The translations under genes and the position numbers were made by a program. DNA of 64,000 bases from Methylibium sp. Root1272 (GTDB lineage: Bacteria > Pseudomonadota > Gammaproteobacteria > Burkholderiales > Burkholderiaceae_C): positions 186,001 to 250,000 of the forward strand of contig NZ_LMDY01000015.1 in the NCBI RefSeq assembly GCF_001425905.1. Direction: 5' to 3'. Shown piece after piece: positions 8,326 through 17,314 of the stretch. Below the pieces are notes generated by a model. That model did not search any database and was not told the origin of the DNA. It worked only from the letters and a program-made list of their open reading frames with translations. Positions within the stretch are counted from its first letter, which is position 1, and each line of letters starts with the position of its first letter.

Positions 8326-9300
8326 ATGGCGGTCTTCACCGAAGTCGGCTTCGACGAAGCCGCGGCCCTGGCGCACAAGGTCGGCCTCGGGCCGTTGAAG
8401 GCGCTCAAGCCCATCAAGGCCGGGATCGAGAACACCAACTACTTCCTCACCGCCGAGCGCGGCGAGTACGTGCTGACGCTGTTCGAGCGCCTGAGCTTCG
8501 AACAGCTGCCGTTCTACCTGCACCTGATGAAGCACCTGGCCGGACGCGGCATCCTGGTGCCGATGCCGCAGGCCGATGCCGGCGGCGAGATCCTCCATGC
8601 GCTGTATGGCAAGCCGGCCGCCATCGTGGAGCGCCTGCGCGGCGGCCACGTGCTGGCCCCCAGCGCGGCGCATTGCCAGCAGGTCGGCGCGATGCTGGCC
8701 CGCATGCACGAGGCCGGACGCGACTACCCGCACCACCAGCCCAACCTGCGGGGCCTGGCCTGGTGGGACGAGACGGTGCCGCAGATCCTGCCCTTCCTCG
8801 CGCCGCCGCAGCGCGCGCTGCTGGAGGACGAGTTGGCGTTCCAGCACAGCGTCTCCGCGTCGGCCTCCGACGCCGCGCTGCCGCGCGGGCCGGTCCACGC
8901 CGATCTGTTCCGCGACAATGTGATGTTCGACGAGGACGCCGAGGGGCGCTCGCGGCTCACCGGCTTCTTCGATTTCTACTTCGCCGGCGTCGACCGCCTC
9001 GCCTTCGACATCGCCGTCTGCCTGAACGACTGGTGCATCGATCTCGAGAGCGGCCGGCTGCTGGAAGACCGGGCTGCAGCCTTCGTGACGGCCTACGCCA
9101 CGGTGCGCCCGCTCACCGGCGACGAACTGCGGCTGCTGCCCGCCCTGCTGCGCGCCGCGGCGCTGCGCTTCTGGATCTCGCGACTGTGGGACGTGCACCT
9201 GCCGCGCGAGGCCAGCATGCTGGTACCGCATGACCCCACCCACTTCGAGCGCGTGCTGCGCGAGCGCATCGCGACACCGTGGCACCCGGCGGGCCGCTGA
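8326..9300 (+). CDS. thrB: Homoserine kinase, APH-fold type
   Basis: A 324-residue protein of the aminoglycoside phosphotransferase/choline kinase fold that serves as homoserine kinase in many Proteobacteria, unlike the GHMP-type ThrB of enterics. It phosphorylates L-homoserine in threonine synthesis. The N-terminus MAVFTEVGFDEAAALAHKVG, the IENTNYFL loop, the catalytic-loop motif HADLFRDNVMF (Asp near residue 197) and the metal-binding FFDFYFAG region are typical. The ATG at 8326 is 14 bases after the inserted MITE-like element and has no clear Shine-Dalgarno sequence, so expression may depend on read-through or on element-borne signals. The next gene starts 13 bases downstream. Confidence 0.9.
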   Translation: MAVFTEVGFDEAAALAHKVGLGPLKALKPIKAGIENTNYFLTAERGEYVLTLFERLSFEQLPFYLHLMKHLAGRGILVPMPQADAGGEILHALYGKPAAIVERLRGGHVLAPSAAHCQQVGAMLARMHEAGRDYPHHQPNLRGLAWWDETVPQILPFLAPPQRALLEDELAFQHSVSASASDAALPRGPVHADLFRDNVMFDEDAEGRSRLTGFFDFYFAGVDRLAFDIAVCLNDWCIDLESGRLLEDRAAAFVTAYATVRPLTGDELRLLPALLRAAALRFWISRLWDVHLPREASMLVPHDPTHFERVLRERIATPWHPAGR

Positions 9301-9313
9301 GAACCCCCACCCG

Positions 9314-10123
9314 ATGAAACTCAAGACTGTTCGCGCCCGCCAGGGCCTGCTGTGGGTGCGCGCCGGTTTCACCGTGTTCTTCCGCCAGCCGCTGGCATTC
9401 GCGGCGCTGTTCGCGCTGTTCGGCCTGGTGGTGTTCGTGCTGCTGCAGTTGCCGGCCGTCGGGCCGGTGCTGGCCCTGTCGCTGATGCCGGTGGCCACCG
9501 TCGCCTTCCTGCTCGCCACCCGCGAGGTGCTGGCCGGCCGCGTTGCCACGCCACAGCTGGCGCTGCTGCCGCTGCGCGACCCGCTGAACCGCAACCGCCT
9601 GCTGCAGCTCGGCGCAGCCTACGCGGCCGCGGCGATCGCCGTCGTGCTGTTGTCGCATGTGCTCGATGGCGGCCGCTTCGCAGCGGCCATCGAGGCCATC
9701 GCCTCGGAGGAGACCACCGCCGAGGCGGCGCTCGAAGACCCGCTGCTGCCGTGGAGCGTGCTGCTGCGCCTGGCGCTGATGGCGCTGCTGTCGCTGGCCT
9801 TCTGGCATGCGCCGGCCCTGGTGTGCTGGGGCCGCATGCCGGTGAACAAGGCGCTGTTCGCCAGCATCGTGGCGTGCTGGCGCAGCCGCGGCGCCTTTGC
9901 CGTCTATGGGCTGGCCTGGTTCGGCCTGACGATGCTGTTCGTGACGCTGTTGCAGGTCGTCACCGCGATGCTGGGATTGCAGCAGGTGATGGGTTTGGCG
10001 GTGCTGCCGCTCACGATGCTGGTGTCGACCATCTTCTACGCCTCGCTGTACTTCAGCTTCGTCGACGCCTTCGACCTCAGCGACGGCCCCGACAGCAGCG
10101 AGGGCGAAGCGAAGACGGCATGA
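9314..10123 (+). CDS. BPSS1780-family-like polytopic membrane protein
   Basis: A 269-residue inner-membrane protein with about six hydrophobic segments (for example FAALFALFGLVVFVLL, AAAAIAVVLLSHV, LALMALLSLAFWHA). A short basic N-terminus MKLKTVRARQGLLWVRAGF precedes the first helix. This resembles the BPSS1780 family of Burkholderiales membrane proteins, whose function is unknown. It follows thrB by 13 bases and is probably co-transcribed. It ends against a bidirectional terminator. The family assignment is from memory of the pattern and is moderately sure. Confidence 0.7.
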   Translation: MKLKTVRARQGLLWVRAGFTVFFRQPLAFAALFALFGLVVFVLLQLPAVGPVLALSLMPVATVAFLLATREVLAGRVATPQLALLPLRDPLNRNRLLQLGAAYAAAAIAVVLLSHVLDGGRFAAAIEAIASEETTAEAALEDPLLPWSVLLRLALMALLSLAFWHAPALVCWGRMPVNKALFASIVACWRSRGAFAVYGLAWFGLTMLFVTLLQVVTAMLGLQQVMGLAVLPLTMLVSTIFYASLYFSFVDAFDLSDGPDSSEGEAKTA

Positions 10124-10126
10124 AAA

Positions 10127-10148
10127 AGGCCGGCGCAAGCGCCGGCCT
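10127..10148. terminator. Bidirectional intrinsic terminator between converging transcripts
   Basis: A perfect 10-bp stem (AGGCCGGCGC / GCGCCGGCCT) with an AA loop, preceded by an A run. It lies between the plus-strand thrB/membrane-protein unit and the minus-strand phoX. Confidence 0.65.
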
Positions 10149-10192
10149 CGAAAGCCCGCCCGGCATCCGCCGACCGGGCGCCGTCCAGGGCC

Positions 10193-12457
10193 TCAGGCCC
10201 CGACGCGGCCTCCGTCGTCCTTGGTGATCGCCAGCGTGGCCGAGCGCGGCCGCGAGCTCGTGTTGCCCGCGGTCGCCTGGTAGCCGGCGTTGCCGGGCCA
10301 GTGGCTCACATAGCCCGCCGGGTTGCCGATGGTCGCGGCGGAAATCGTCTCGCCGGGGTGCTGGATGTTGGCGAACACGGTCTTGCCGTCGGGCGTCTCG
10401 GTGCAGCCGGTCAGCTCGCAGTCCTTCGGGCCGACCAGGAAGCGCTTGAGCGTGTCGGCCGTCGGCTTCTTGCCGACATAGGTGTCGACCGTGAGCGTGG
10501 TGGTGTCGGCCAAGGTGTAGCTGAGCGTGGTCTTCACGCCGTCGCCCACCTGGCCCGGCACGCCGAGCAACATCATGCAGTTGCTCACATCGGTGTAGGC
10601 ACCGTCATCGGTCTGGATCCAGCACAGGCCGGTCGAGCGGCTGAACCACAGGCCGTCGGGGCTGGAGAAGTCCTGGTCCGCGGTGAGCGAGGACAGGTTG
10701 ATCTTGGACGTGTCGGCGTCGGACTGCGCACCGAACAGGTAGACGTCCCAGGTGAAGCCGGTCGCCGACGGCTCGCCGCCGTCCTCTTTCATGCGGATGA
10801 TGTGGCCGTTGATGTTGCCGGCCGAGCCTTCCGGCGCGCCGCCGTAGGAGTCCTTGTAGCTGCGCGGGTTGGCCGCGTCGAGCGCGCGCTGGATGGAATC
10901 CGGCGCGGCGCCGACCGCCGGCGCCGCCGGTTCGAGCTTGCGCACGCTGTTGTTCGTGAGCGTGTAGTAGATCTCGCCGGTCGTCGGGTGCACCGCGCAC
11001 CACTCGGGGCGGTCCATCGAGGTCGCACCGACGGCATCGCCGGCCAGCCGCGAGTGGATCGCCACGTCGCCGGCGTCGGCGAAGGCATAGCCGGCGTAGT
11101 TCTTCACGTCGAGGTTGTCGAAGCTCAGTTCGACCCAGTCGCCGCTGCCGTCGGCATTGAACTTCGCGACGTAGAGCGTGCCGCTGTCGAGATACTTGTC
11201 GCCCGCGGCAATGCGGTTCGAGGGTTCCGCATCGGCGGCATCCCAGTTGGTGGCCGACACGAACTTGTAGATGTACTCGCCGCGCGAGTCGTCGCCCATG
11301 TAGACGGCCAGCGGCTTGCCGGCGACCGCCCTGCCGAAGGCCGCGCTCTCGTGGGCGAAGCGGCCCATCGTCGTGCGCTTCTTGACGGCCGCGATCTTGT
11401 CGTAGGGATCGATCTCGACGATGTAGCCGAAGGTGTTGAGCTCGTTGCGGTAGTCGTCGCTGCCGTCGGCCGAGGCCCCGAGCTTGCTGATGTCCCAACG
11501 CTGGTACTTGTCGTCCGCGCCGCTGGTTTCCCAGCCGTGGCGGCTCGCAGCACCCTGCTTGCGTTTGTAGCGATTGAGCGCGGTGACGCTCTTGTCGCCG
11601 CGGGCCGCGTCGTCGGTCGCGGAGCGTGTGAAGTAGCCTTCGAAGTTCTCTTCGCCCGTCAGCAGCGTGCCCCAGGGCGTGTAGCCGGTGCCGCAGTTGT
11701 TGATGGTGCCGCGGGCGCCATTGCCGGTGGTCGAGTACAGGGTCTTCGCGAGCGCGTTGCCGCGCACCGCGCCCGACAGCTCGACCGGCGTGAGCGGCGT
11801 GACGCGGCGGTTGTAGGCCGAGTCCTGGACGTAGGACCAGGCGCTGCCGGTCTTGCGGACCTCGACCACCGAGACGCCGTGGGCGGGGATCTCCTTGTCG
11901 GATTCCGAGGCCGGCCGCGGGCGCGCCGAGCTGCCGTTCACGTGCAGATAGTTGTCGCTCAGCGCCTCGTGGTTCATCGCCAGCAGGCCGCGCTCGGAGC
12001 CGTTCGCATCGCGCGCAGTGCCGGCGGCGTTGAGCCCGAAGTACTCCATGCCGTCGTGGTGATCGCCGGCGCGGTTGTCGAAGTCGGTGTCGCTGCCGTC
12101 GTTGGCATAGGCCGGAGTGCCGGCCGTCAGCGGATCGCCGAGCGCATAGATCACGGCGGCGGTGTAGCCCGCGGGCACGCTCACGGCGTCGGCGGTGCTC
12201 TTGGCCACCGCGGTGAAGCCGAGCTTGTCGACCGGGGGGTTGGTCGCCGGCGCGTCGTCGTCGTCCCCGCCTCCGCAGGCGCTGACGCCCATCCCGCCCA
12301 GCACCACGGCCGCTGCGGTGCCCACCCCGCCGCGCAGCACGGAACGCCGGCTCAGCCGGGCGTCGAGCACGGCCATGAAATCGGCGTTGCCGCTGGCATT
12401 GCTGTTCTCGTCATCGCCTTCGATGCCGAGCAGGGGGAGATTGACTCGCTGATTCAT
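10193..12457 (-). CDS. phoX: PhoX-family alkaline phosphatase, Tat-exported
   Basis: A 754-residue protein of the PhoX/DUF839 family, secreted phosphatases that use Ca2+ and Fe3+ and release phosphate from organic esters. The twin-arginine signal SRRSVLRGG lies near residue 37 after a long N-terminal region, as is usual for PhoX, and is followed by a hydrophobic stretch ending in VSAC. That looks like a lipobox, so the protein may be a Tat lipoprotein. Family regions are visible: GMEYFGL, LLAMNHE, GTLLTGEENFEGYF near residue 240, GRFAHESAAF, and YMGDDSRGEYIYKFV. I chose the ATG at 12457 because the upstream extension is unlike a signal region. A Pho box upstream supports phosphate-starvation control by PhoB. 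Confidence 0.88.
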   Translation of the reverse strand: MNQRVNLPLLGIEGDDENSNASGNADFMAVLDARLSRRSVLRGGVGTAAAVVLGGMGVSACGGGDDDDAPATNPPVDKLGFTAVAKSTADAVSVPAGYTAAVIYALGDPLTAGTPAYANDGSDTDFDNRAGDHHDGMEYFGLNAAGTARDANGSERGLLAMNHEALSDNYLHVNGSSARPRPASESDKEIPAHGVSVVEVRKTGSAWSYVQDSAYNRRVTPLTPVELSGAVRGNALAKTLYSTTGNGARGTINNCGTGYTPWGTLLTGEENFEGYFTRSATDDAARGDKSVTALNRYKRKQGAASRHGWETSGADDKYQRWDISKLGASADGSDDYRNELNTFGYIVEIDPYDKIAAVKKRTTMGRFAHESAAFGRAVAGKPLAVYMGDDSRGEYIYKFVSATNWDAADAEPSNRIAAGDKYLDSGTLYVAKFNADGSGDWVELSFDNLDVKNYAGYAFADAGDVAIHSRLAGDAVGATSMDRPEWCAVHPTTGEIYYTLTNNSVRKLEPAAPAVGAAPDSIQRALDAANPRSYKDSYGGAPEGSAGNINGHIIRMKEDGGEPSATGFTWDVYLFGAQSDADTSKINLSSLTADQDFSSPDGLWFSRSTGLCWIQTDDGAYTDVSNCMMLLGVPGQVGDGVKTTLSYTLADTTTLTVDTYVGKKPTADTLKRFLVGPKDCELTGCTETPDGKTVFANIQHPGETISAATIGNPAGYVSHWPGNAGYQATAGNTSSRPRSATLAITKDDGGRVGA

Positions 12458-12522
12458 GTCTGCGTTCCTTGCGACTGCTGGGGGACGGGGTGGGCCGGGA
12501 TGGGCACACCTAGAAGCCGCAG

Positions 12523-12556
12523 ACGTTAGGCACGGGACATGAAAGCGCGGTGACAG
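12523..12556 (-). promoter_or_regulatory. Candidate Pho box and -10 of phoX
   Basis: On the minus strand 12556-12539 reads CTGTCACCGCGCTTTCAT, which is two 7-base repeats (CTGTCAC and CTTTCAT) separated by four bases. This is the PhoB-box layout (CTGTCAT-N4-CTGTCAT) with 12 of 14 repeat positions matched. After 10 further bases there is a -10-like TAACGT (12528-12523), the spacing expected when PhoB replaces the -35 contact. It is 82 bases before the phoX start codon. Confidence 0.6.
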
Positions 12557-12591
12557 ATCGGTGTCGCGCCTGTCACGAAGACGGCAGTGCA

Positions 12592-12628
12592 AGAGCGCCC
12601 CGGCCGTCAGGGACGGCCGGGGCGCTCT
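12592..12628 (-). terminator. Intrinsic terminator after the DUF1097 gene
   Basis: A perfect 17-bp GC-rich stem (12592-12608 with 12612-12628) with a 3-base AGG loop, 13 bases past the stop of the DUF1097 gene. The T tract on the minus strand is very short, so the strength is uncertain. It lies just upstream of the phoX Pho box and would insulate it. Confidence 0.55.
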
Positions 12629-12641
12629 GCGCTGTCGTGGG

Positions 12642-13142
12642 TCAGACCACCGCGGGAGCGGCCTTCTTGGTCAGCATGCCGGCCAGCGCCTCGGAGGCCC
12701 AGCCGAAGCCCGCGCCGATCGCGATCGACACGATGGACGGCACGATCGCGTCGATCGGCGCCACGCTCTTCAGCAGGATCAGCCCGGCCACGCACGCGAA
12801 GCCGTAGACGCAGGCCGGGATCGTGGCGAGCAGACCGATGTGCGCGGCCAGCACGATCACCGCCGCACCGATGCCCACCGCCACCGGTGCGGCGAGCGAC
12901 CCGAGCGAGCCCAGTTGCCCGGCCAGCATGACCGACAGCGCCCCGACGACGACGCCGAAGGACATGCAGACGATGGTGGTCCGCGCCGAAGCGGGCTTGC
13001 CACCGCAGTGGAAGTAGCAGGCCCAGGCCACGAAGGCCTGCCAGATCTGGACGCCGAAGGCCGCCAGCGGGCCGAGGAACAGGAAGGTCGCGACCACGGC
13101 CAGAACGCCGATCGAAATCGCCAGGGCAATGAGCAAGGGCAT
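12642..13142 (-). CDS. DUF1097-family inner-membrane protein
   Basis: A 166-residue protein with about four to five hydrophobic helices (LLIALAISIGVLAVVATFLFL, FGVVVGALSVMLAGQL, GIGAAVIVLAAHIGLLA, IVSIAIGAGFGWASEAL). The motif WQAFVAWACYFHCGGK near residue 34-50 resembles the DUF1097 family, which includes E. coli YcdZ and has no known function. A good ribosome-binding site (TTGAGGAGACTCACC) sets the ATG at 13142. It appears to be a single-gene unit, separated from the helicase gene by 254 bases that hold no other feature I can support. Confidence 0.7.
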   Translation of the reverse strand: MPLLIALAISIGVLAVVATFLFLGPLAAFGVQIWQAFVAWACYFHCGGKPASARTTIVCMSFGVVVGALSVMLAGQLGSLGSLAAPVAVGIGAAVIVLAAHIGLLATIPACVYGFACVAGLILLKSVAPIDAIVPSIVSIAIGAGFGWASEALAGMLTKKAAPAVV

Positions 13143-13396
13143 GGTGAGTCTCCTCAAGTCTAGGTATCGGTATGGAGAGAAGAAGCGCCCGCCGCCGGCC
13201 GGCGCACCACCCCTGACTGCCAACGACGAGTGGTGGCGGCAGTGTTCGGATCACCCCCGCCGCGAACAAGCAAGGACAAACCTTTGTGAGCAGCGCAGCA
13301 TTTGCTTACAAGTTGTTCCCGGCTGTCTCAGCAGGGACCACAACGCACCAGCACGGAGCGCCGAGCGGGCGGCGGTGTTGCGCGCGCGCCGCGTTC

Positions 13397-15757
13397 TCAG
13401 TCGACCGGTGTCAGCTTCGCGACGCTGAGCGCCAGCCACTTCATGCCGTGGCGGCCGAAGTTGACCTGGGCGCGGGCATCGGCGCCGACGCCCTCGAGCG
13501 TGACGATCACGCCCTCGCCGAACTTGGTGTGGAACACGCCCTGGCCGGACCGCAGCCCGTTCGGCGTGCTGCGCGCCTGAGCTTCGAACGCTGCCGGTGC
13601 CGCCGCGACCCGACCCGCGCCCACCATCGAGCCCAGCCCCGAACCGCGCTGCCACGCGGCCTGGTAGTCGCGTGCGTAGCCCGAGCCGAAGCCTTGCAGC
13701 TTCGGCGTCAGCCACTTCAGCGCGGTCTCGGGCAGTTCATCGAAGAAGCGGCTCTTCAGGTTGTAGCGGGTCTGACCGTGCAGCATGCGGGTCTGGCTGA
13801 AGCTCAGGTAGAGCCGCTTGCGGGCGCGCGTGATGGCGACGTACATCAGGCGCCGCTCTTCCTCCAGCCCGTCGAGGTCGGCGGCCGCGTTCTCGTGCGG
13901 GAACAGTCCTTCTTCCAGGCCGGTGATGAAGACCTGGTCGAACTCCAGGCCCTTGGCGGCGTGCACCGTCATCAGTTGAACAGCGTCCTGGCCGGCCTGC
14001 GCCTGGTTGTCGCCGGCCTCGAGCGCGGCGTGGGTGAGGAAGGCCGCGAGCGGGCTCATGATCTCGCCCGTCTCGGCATCGGGCTGGGTGTCGACCAACG
14101 CCACCGCGGCCGGCAGTCCCTCGGCGATGCGGCCGGCCTGCTCGTCGACCGGCAGCGCCACCGCGTCCTTGCCGAAACCCTCCTGCGTGACGAAGGCCTC
14201 GGCGGCGTTGACCAGTTCATCCAGGTTCTCCAGCCGCTCGGCGCCTTCCTTCTCGTTGCGGTAGAAGTCGGCCAGGCCGGAAGCCTGCACCACGTGCTCG
14301 ATGATCTCGCGCAGCGTGAGGCCGCGCGTCGCGTCGCGCATCGCATCGACCAATGCAGTGAAGGCCCCGAGGTTCGAGCCGCCCTTGCCGGCGATCGCAC
14401 CGACGCCCTGCCAGAGGCTGCGGCCGCTGCTGCGCGCGGCGTCCTGCAGCAGCTCCATCGTGCGTGCGCCGATGCCGCGCGTGGGGAAGTTGACGACACG
14501 CAGGAAGCTGGTGTCGTCGTTCGGGTTCTCGATCAGCCGCAGGTAGGCCAGCGCGTGCTTGATCTCGGCACGCTCGAAGAAGCGCAGGCCGCCGTAGACG
14601 CGGTAGGGCACGCCGGCGTTGAACAGCGCGCTCTCGATCACGCGGCTCTGCGCGTTGCTGCGGTAGAGCACCGCGATCTCGCTGCGCGGCGAGCCGTCGC
14701 GCTGCAGCTGGCGCGCCTCGTCGAGGAACCACTGCGCCTCGGCGAAGTCGCTGGTGGCCTCGAACACGCGCACCGGCTCGCCGGGGCCGGCCTCGGTGCG
14801 CAGATTCTTGCCCAGGCGGCGCGAGTTGTGTGCGATCAGCGCGTTGGCGCTGTCGAGGATGTTGCCGAAGCTGCGGTAGTTGCGCTCGAGCTTGACGACC
14901 TGCTGCACGTGGAACTCGCGCTCGAAGTCGGCCATGTTGCCGACGCGCGCGCCGCGGAAGGCGTAGATGCTCTGGTCGTCGTCGCCGACGGCGAGCACGT
15001 TGTTGTCGGTGCCTGCGAACATCTTCAGCCACGCGTACTGCAGGCGGTTGGTGTCCTGGAACTCGTCGACCAGGATGTGGCGGAAGCGCCGCTGGTAGTG
15101 CTGGCGCAGCTCGGCGTGGTCGCGCATCAGCTCGTAGGTGCGCAGCATCAGCTCGGCGAAGTCGACCACGCCCTCGCGCTGGCACTGGTCCTCGTAGGCC
15201 TGGTAGATGGCCTGCTGGGTGCGGGTGAGCTCGTCGCGCACCTCGACGTCCTTCGGACGCAGGCCGTCTTCCTTGGCGCCAGCGATGAACCAGGCGCACT
15301 GCTTGGGGATGTAGCGCTCCTCGTCGAGCTTCATCGCCTTGACGATGCGTTTGACCGCCGAGACGCTGTCCTGCGCATCGAGGATCTGGAAACCCTGAGG
15401 CAGGCCCGCCAGCTTCCAGTGCGCGCGCAGGAAGCGGTTGCACAGGCCGTGGAAGGTGCCGATCCACATGCCGCGCGGGTTCACCGGCAGCAGCGTGGAG
15501 AGCCGCGTGAGCATCTCCTTCGCGGCCTTGTTGGTGAAGGTCACCGCCATCACGCCGGCCGGCGAGACCTGGCCCGTCTGCACCAGCCAGGCGATGCGGG
15601 TCGTCAGCACCCGCGTCTTGCCGGAACCGGCGCCCGCGAGGATCAGCGCATTGCCCGCCGGCAGCGTGACCGCAGCGAGTTGCTCCGGGTTCAGATGGCG
15701 CAGCAGGCCAGCCGATTCACCCCGGGGCGCACGATCGTTTTCAACTGACACATTCAT
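13397..15757 (-). CDS. uvrD: UvrD/PcrA-family superfamily 1 DNA helicase
   Basis: A 786-residue 3'-5' SF1A helicase. Visible motifs are Q (LNPEQLAAV), Walker A GAGSGKT near 42, TFTNKAAKEM (Ia), Walker B VDEFQDTN near 232, GDDDQSIYAFRGA (III), LERNYRS (IV), TVHAAKGLEFD (V) and VAITRARK (VI). The enzyme unwinds DNA in nucleotide excision and mismatch repair and can displace RecA or stalled polymerase. The C-terminal ~80 residues end in a GEGVIVTLEGVGADARAQV segment typical of the UvrD/PcrA Tudor-like domain that contacts RNA polymerase. UvrD and Rep share these motifs; the C-terminal domain favours UvrD/PcrA. The gene is divergent from the amidotransferase gene. Confidence 0.93.
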   Translation of the reverse strand: MNVSVENDRAPRGESAGLLRHLNPEQLAAVTLPAGNALILAGAGSGKTRVLTTRIAWLVQTGQVSPAGVMAVTFTNKAAKEMLTRLSTLLPVNPRGMWIGTFHGLCNRFLRAHWKLAGLPQGFQILDAQDSVSAVKRIVKAMKLDEERYIPKQCAWFIAGAKEDGLRPKDVEVRDELTRTQQAIYQAYEDQCQREGVVDFAELMLRTYELMRDHAELRQHYQRRFRHILVDEFQDTNRLQYAWLKMFAGTDNNVLAVGDDDQSIYAFRGARVGNMADFEREFHVQQVVKLERNYRSFGNILDSANALIAHNSRRLGKNLRTEAGPGEPVRVFEATSDFAEAQWFLDEARQLQRDGSPRSEIAVLYRSNAQSRVIESALFNAGVPYRVYGGLRFFERAEIKHALAYLRLIENPNDDTSFLRVVNFPTRGIGARTMELLQDAARSSGRSLWQGVGAIAGKGGSNLGAFTALVDAMRDATRGLTLREIIEHVVQASGLADFYRNEKEGAERLENLDELVNAAEAFVTQEGFGKDAVALPVDEQAGRIAEGLPAAVALVDTQPDAETGEIMSPLAAFLTHAALEAGDNQAQAGQDAVQLMTVHAAKGLEFDQVFITGLEEGLFPHENAAADLDGLEEERRLMYVAITRARKRLYLSFSQTRMLHGQTRYNLKSRFFDELPETALKWLTPKLQGFGSGYARDYQAAWQRGSGLGSMVGAGRVAAAPAAFEAQARSTPNGLRSGQGVFHTKFGEGVIVTLEGVGADARAQVNFGRHGMKWLALSVAKLTPVD

Positions 15758-15830
15758 CCGGGGATTCTATGGAGCCGCGCGCAGGTCCAAGGGTATCCTC
15801 GACACCATCGTCACCTCGACCGCTCTCGCC

Positions 15831-16631
15831 ATGTCCGACGCGCTGCTCATCGGCATCTCCGCGCGCATCTACCATCCGATCACGCCGGTGGCCGACATCG
15901 GCGGCATCTTCACCCGGACCCTGCACTACCTGGAGCAATCGGTGGCGCACTGGGTGCTGCAGCCCGACGCACTGGCGCTGATGATCCCGCCCGTCGAGCG
16001 CGAGGGGCTGCTGCAGCCCAGCGAGGTGAGCCTGGCCAATTATGCGGAGCGGCTCGACGGCCTGGTCCTGCAGGGCGGCGCCGACGTGGCCCCCGAGAGC
16101 TACGGCGAGACCCCGCTGGCGCCCGCCTGGGCCGGCGACCGGGTGCGCGACCGCTACGAGATCGAGCTGTTCAATGCCTTCGTCGCGGCCGGCAAGCCGG
16201 TGATCGGCATCTGCCGCGGCTGCCAGTTGATCAACGTCGCCTTCGGCGGCACGCTCTACCAGGACATCTCGACCCAGGTGCCTACCGCCATCGCCCACGT
16301 CGACGATGCCCGCTACGACAACCAGTTCCACGAGGTCAGCCTGGTGCAGGGCAGCCGACTCGCCGGGCTCTATCCGGGCACGCACCGGGCCGAGATCAAC
16401 TCCATCCACCACCAGGCGATCAAGGACCTGGGCCGCGAACTGAACATCGAGGCGGTCGCGGTCCCCGACGGCCTGATCGAGGCGGTGCGCTGGCGCGGAC
16501 CGAGCTATGTGTTCGGCATGCAATGGCACCCGGAGTTCATGGCGCAGCGCCAGTTCCATCCCGATCAGCTCGACGGCCGGCCGATCCTGCGCGAGTTCCT
16601 CGATGCCGCACGTGCGCGGCGGCATGGCTGA
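15831..16631 (+). CDS. Class-I glutamine amidotransferase-like hydrolase (peptidase C26, PuuD-like)
   Basis: A 266-residue protein of the gamma-glutamyl-gamma-aminobutyrate hydrolase (PuuD) group. The catalytic triad is visible: the nucleophile Cys in GICRGCQLINVAFGG near residue 126, and the His and Glu in MQWHPEF near 231. LQGGADVAPESYGE matches the family oxyanion region. Such enzymes hydrolyse gamma-glutamylated amines, for example in putrescine degradation. No other puu gene is in the window, so the substrate is not fixed. The ATG at 15831 gives the usual N-terminus (MSDALLIGISAR). It starts 74 bases from the divergent helicase gene. Confidence 0.85.
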   Translation: MSDALLIGISARIYHPITPVADIGGIFTRTLHYLEQSVAHWVLQPDALALMIPPVEREGLLQPSEVSLANYAERLDGLVLQGGADVAPESYGETPLAPAWAGDRVRDRYEIELFNAFVAAGKPVIGICRGCQLINVAFGGTLYQDISTQVPTAIAHVDDARYDNQFHEVSLVQGSRLAGLYPGTHRAEINSIHHQAIKDLGRELNIEAVAVPDGLIEAVRWRGPSYVFGMQWHPEFMAQRQFHPDQLDGRPILREFLDAARARRHG

Positions 16632-16634
16632 GCC

Positions 16635-17294
16635 TTGCGCCTCCCCCTCCTGACCGCAGCCGGCGCCACGCTGCTCACCGCGCTCGCTCACGCGGCTGCG
16701 CCGCCCTGCAGCGCGCCGCGCGAGGTCATCGAGCGGCTGATGTCGTCCGACTGCGAAACCTGCTGGTCCGGCGCCGCTGCGCGCCCGCTGCCGCGCTCGA
16801 CCTGGGTGCTGGACTGGATCGAGCCCGGCGCCGCCGGGGCCGACGCCCCGCTGGCCGCGGGCGCCCTGCCCGAGGCCGGTGCCCGCCGGCAGGCGCTGGC
16901 GGCCCTCCCCTCGGCCGACGACACGCGAGAATTCCGCTGGCCGCTCGCCAGGCGACCGACCGTGCGCCTGACGGTGGGCGGCGGCCCCGCCTGGAACGGC
17001 TACCTGGGCCTGCAACTTCAGGCCAGCGGCAAGCCCCCCGAGGGCGCCGAGGTCTATCTGGCCCTGATCGAGAACATCCCGGCCGGCAGCGACGGCAGCC
17101 CGGTCGCGCGGCGCCTGGTGCGCAGCGTGGCCGGCCCGCTGGTGCTGGACGCGGACGGCCGGCGCTCGACGCAGTGGCGAGCACTCCGTATCCCCGATGG
17201 CGCCAAGCCGGAACGTCTGCAGGGCATGGCGTGGTGGGTGGATCGCGAGGCGCGGCTGCGTGGCATTGCGCTGGAGGCATGCGCCGCGCGCTGA
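16635..17294 (+). CDS. Exported protein of unknown function
   Basis: A 219-residue protein that begins with a TTG codon three bases after the amidotransferase stop. The N-terminus (MRLPLLTAAGATLLTALAHA) is a convincing Sec signal peptide. The mature part has the pattern CSAPREVIERLMSSDCETCW near the start and a C-terminal cysteine (GIALEACAAR), so disulphides are likely. Several YLGLQLQA- and VYLALIENIP-like strands suggest a beta-rich fold. I do not recognise the family. The tight spacing implies co-transcription with the amidotransferase. Confidence 0.65.
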   Translation: MRLPLLTAAGATLLTALAHAAAPPCSAPREVIERLMSSDCETCWSGAAARPLPRSTWVLDWIEPGAAGADAPLAAGALPEAGARRQALAALPSADDTREFRWPLARRPTVRLTVGGGPAWNGYLGLQLQASGKPPEGAEVYLALIENIPAGSDGSPVARRLVRSVAGPLVLDADGRRSTQWRALRIPDGAKPERLQGMAWWVDREARLRGIALEACAAR

Positions 17295-17314
17295 GGCGAC
17301 GAGTGCGTGCCGCG

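Noticed and set aside
10301-12529. 742-codon open frame antisense to phoX
   Set aside because: No recognisable domain, and the opposite strand has a Tat signal and PhoX motifs plus a matching Pho box.
13286-15748. 820-codon open frame antisense to the UvrD-type helicase
   Set aside because: Low-complexity translation without family motifs; the opposite strand encodes all SF1 helicase motifs.
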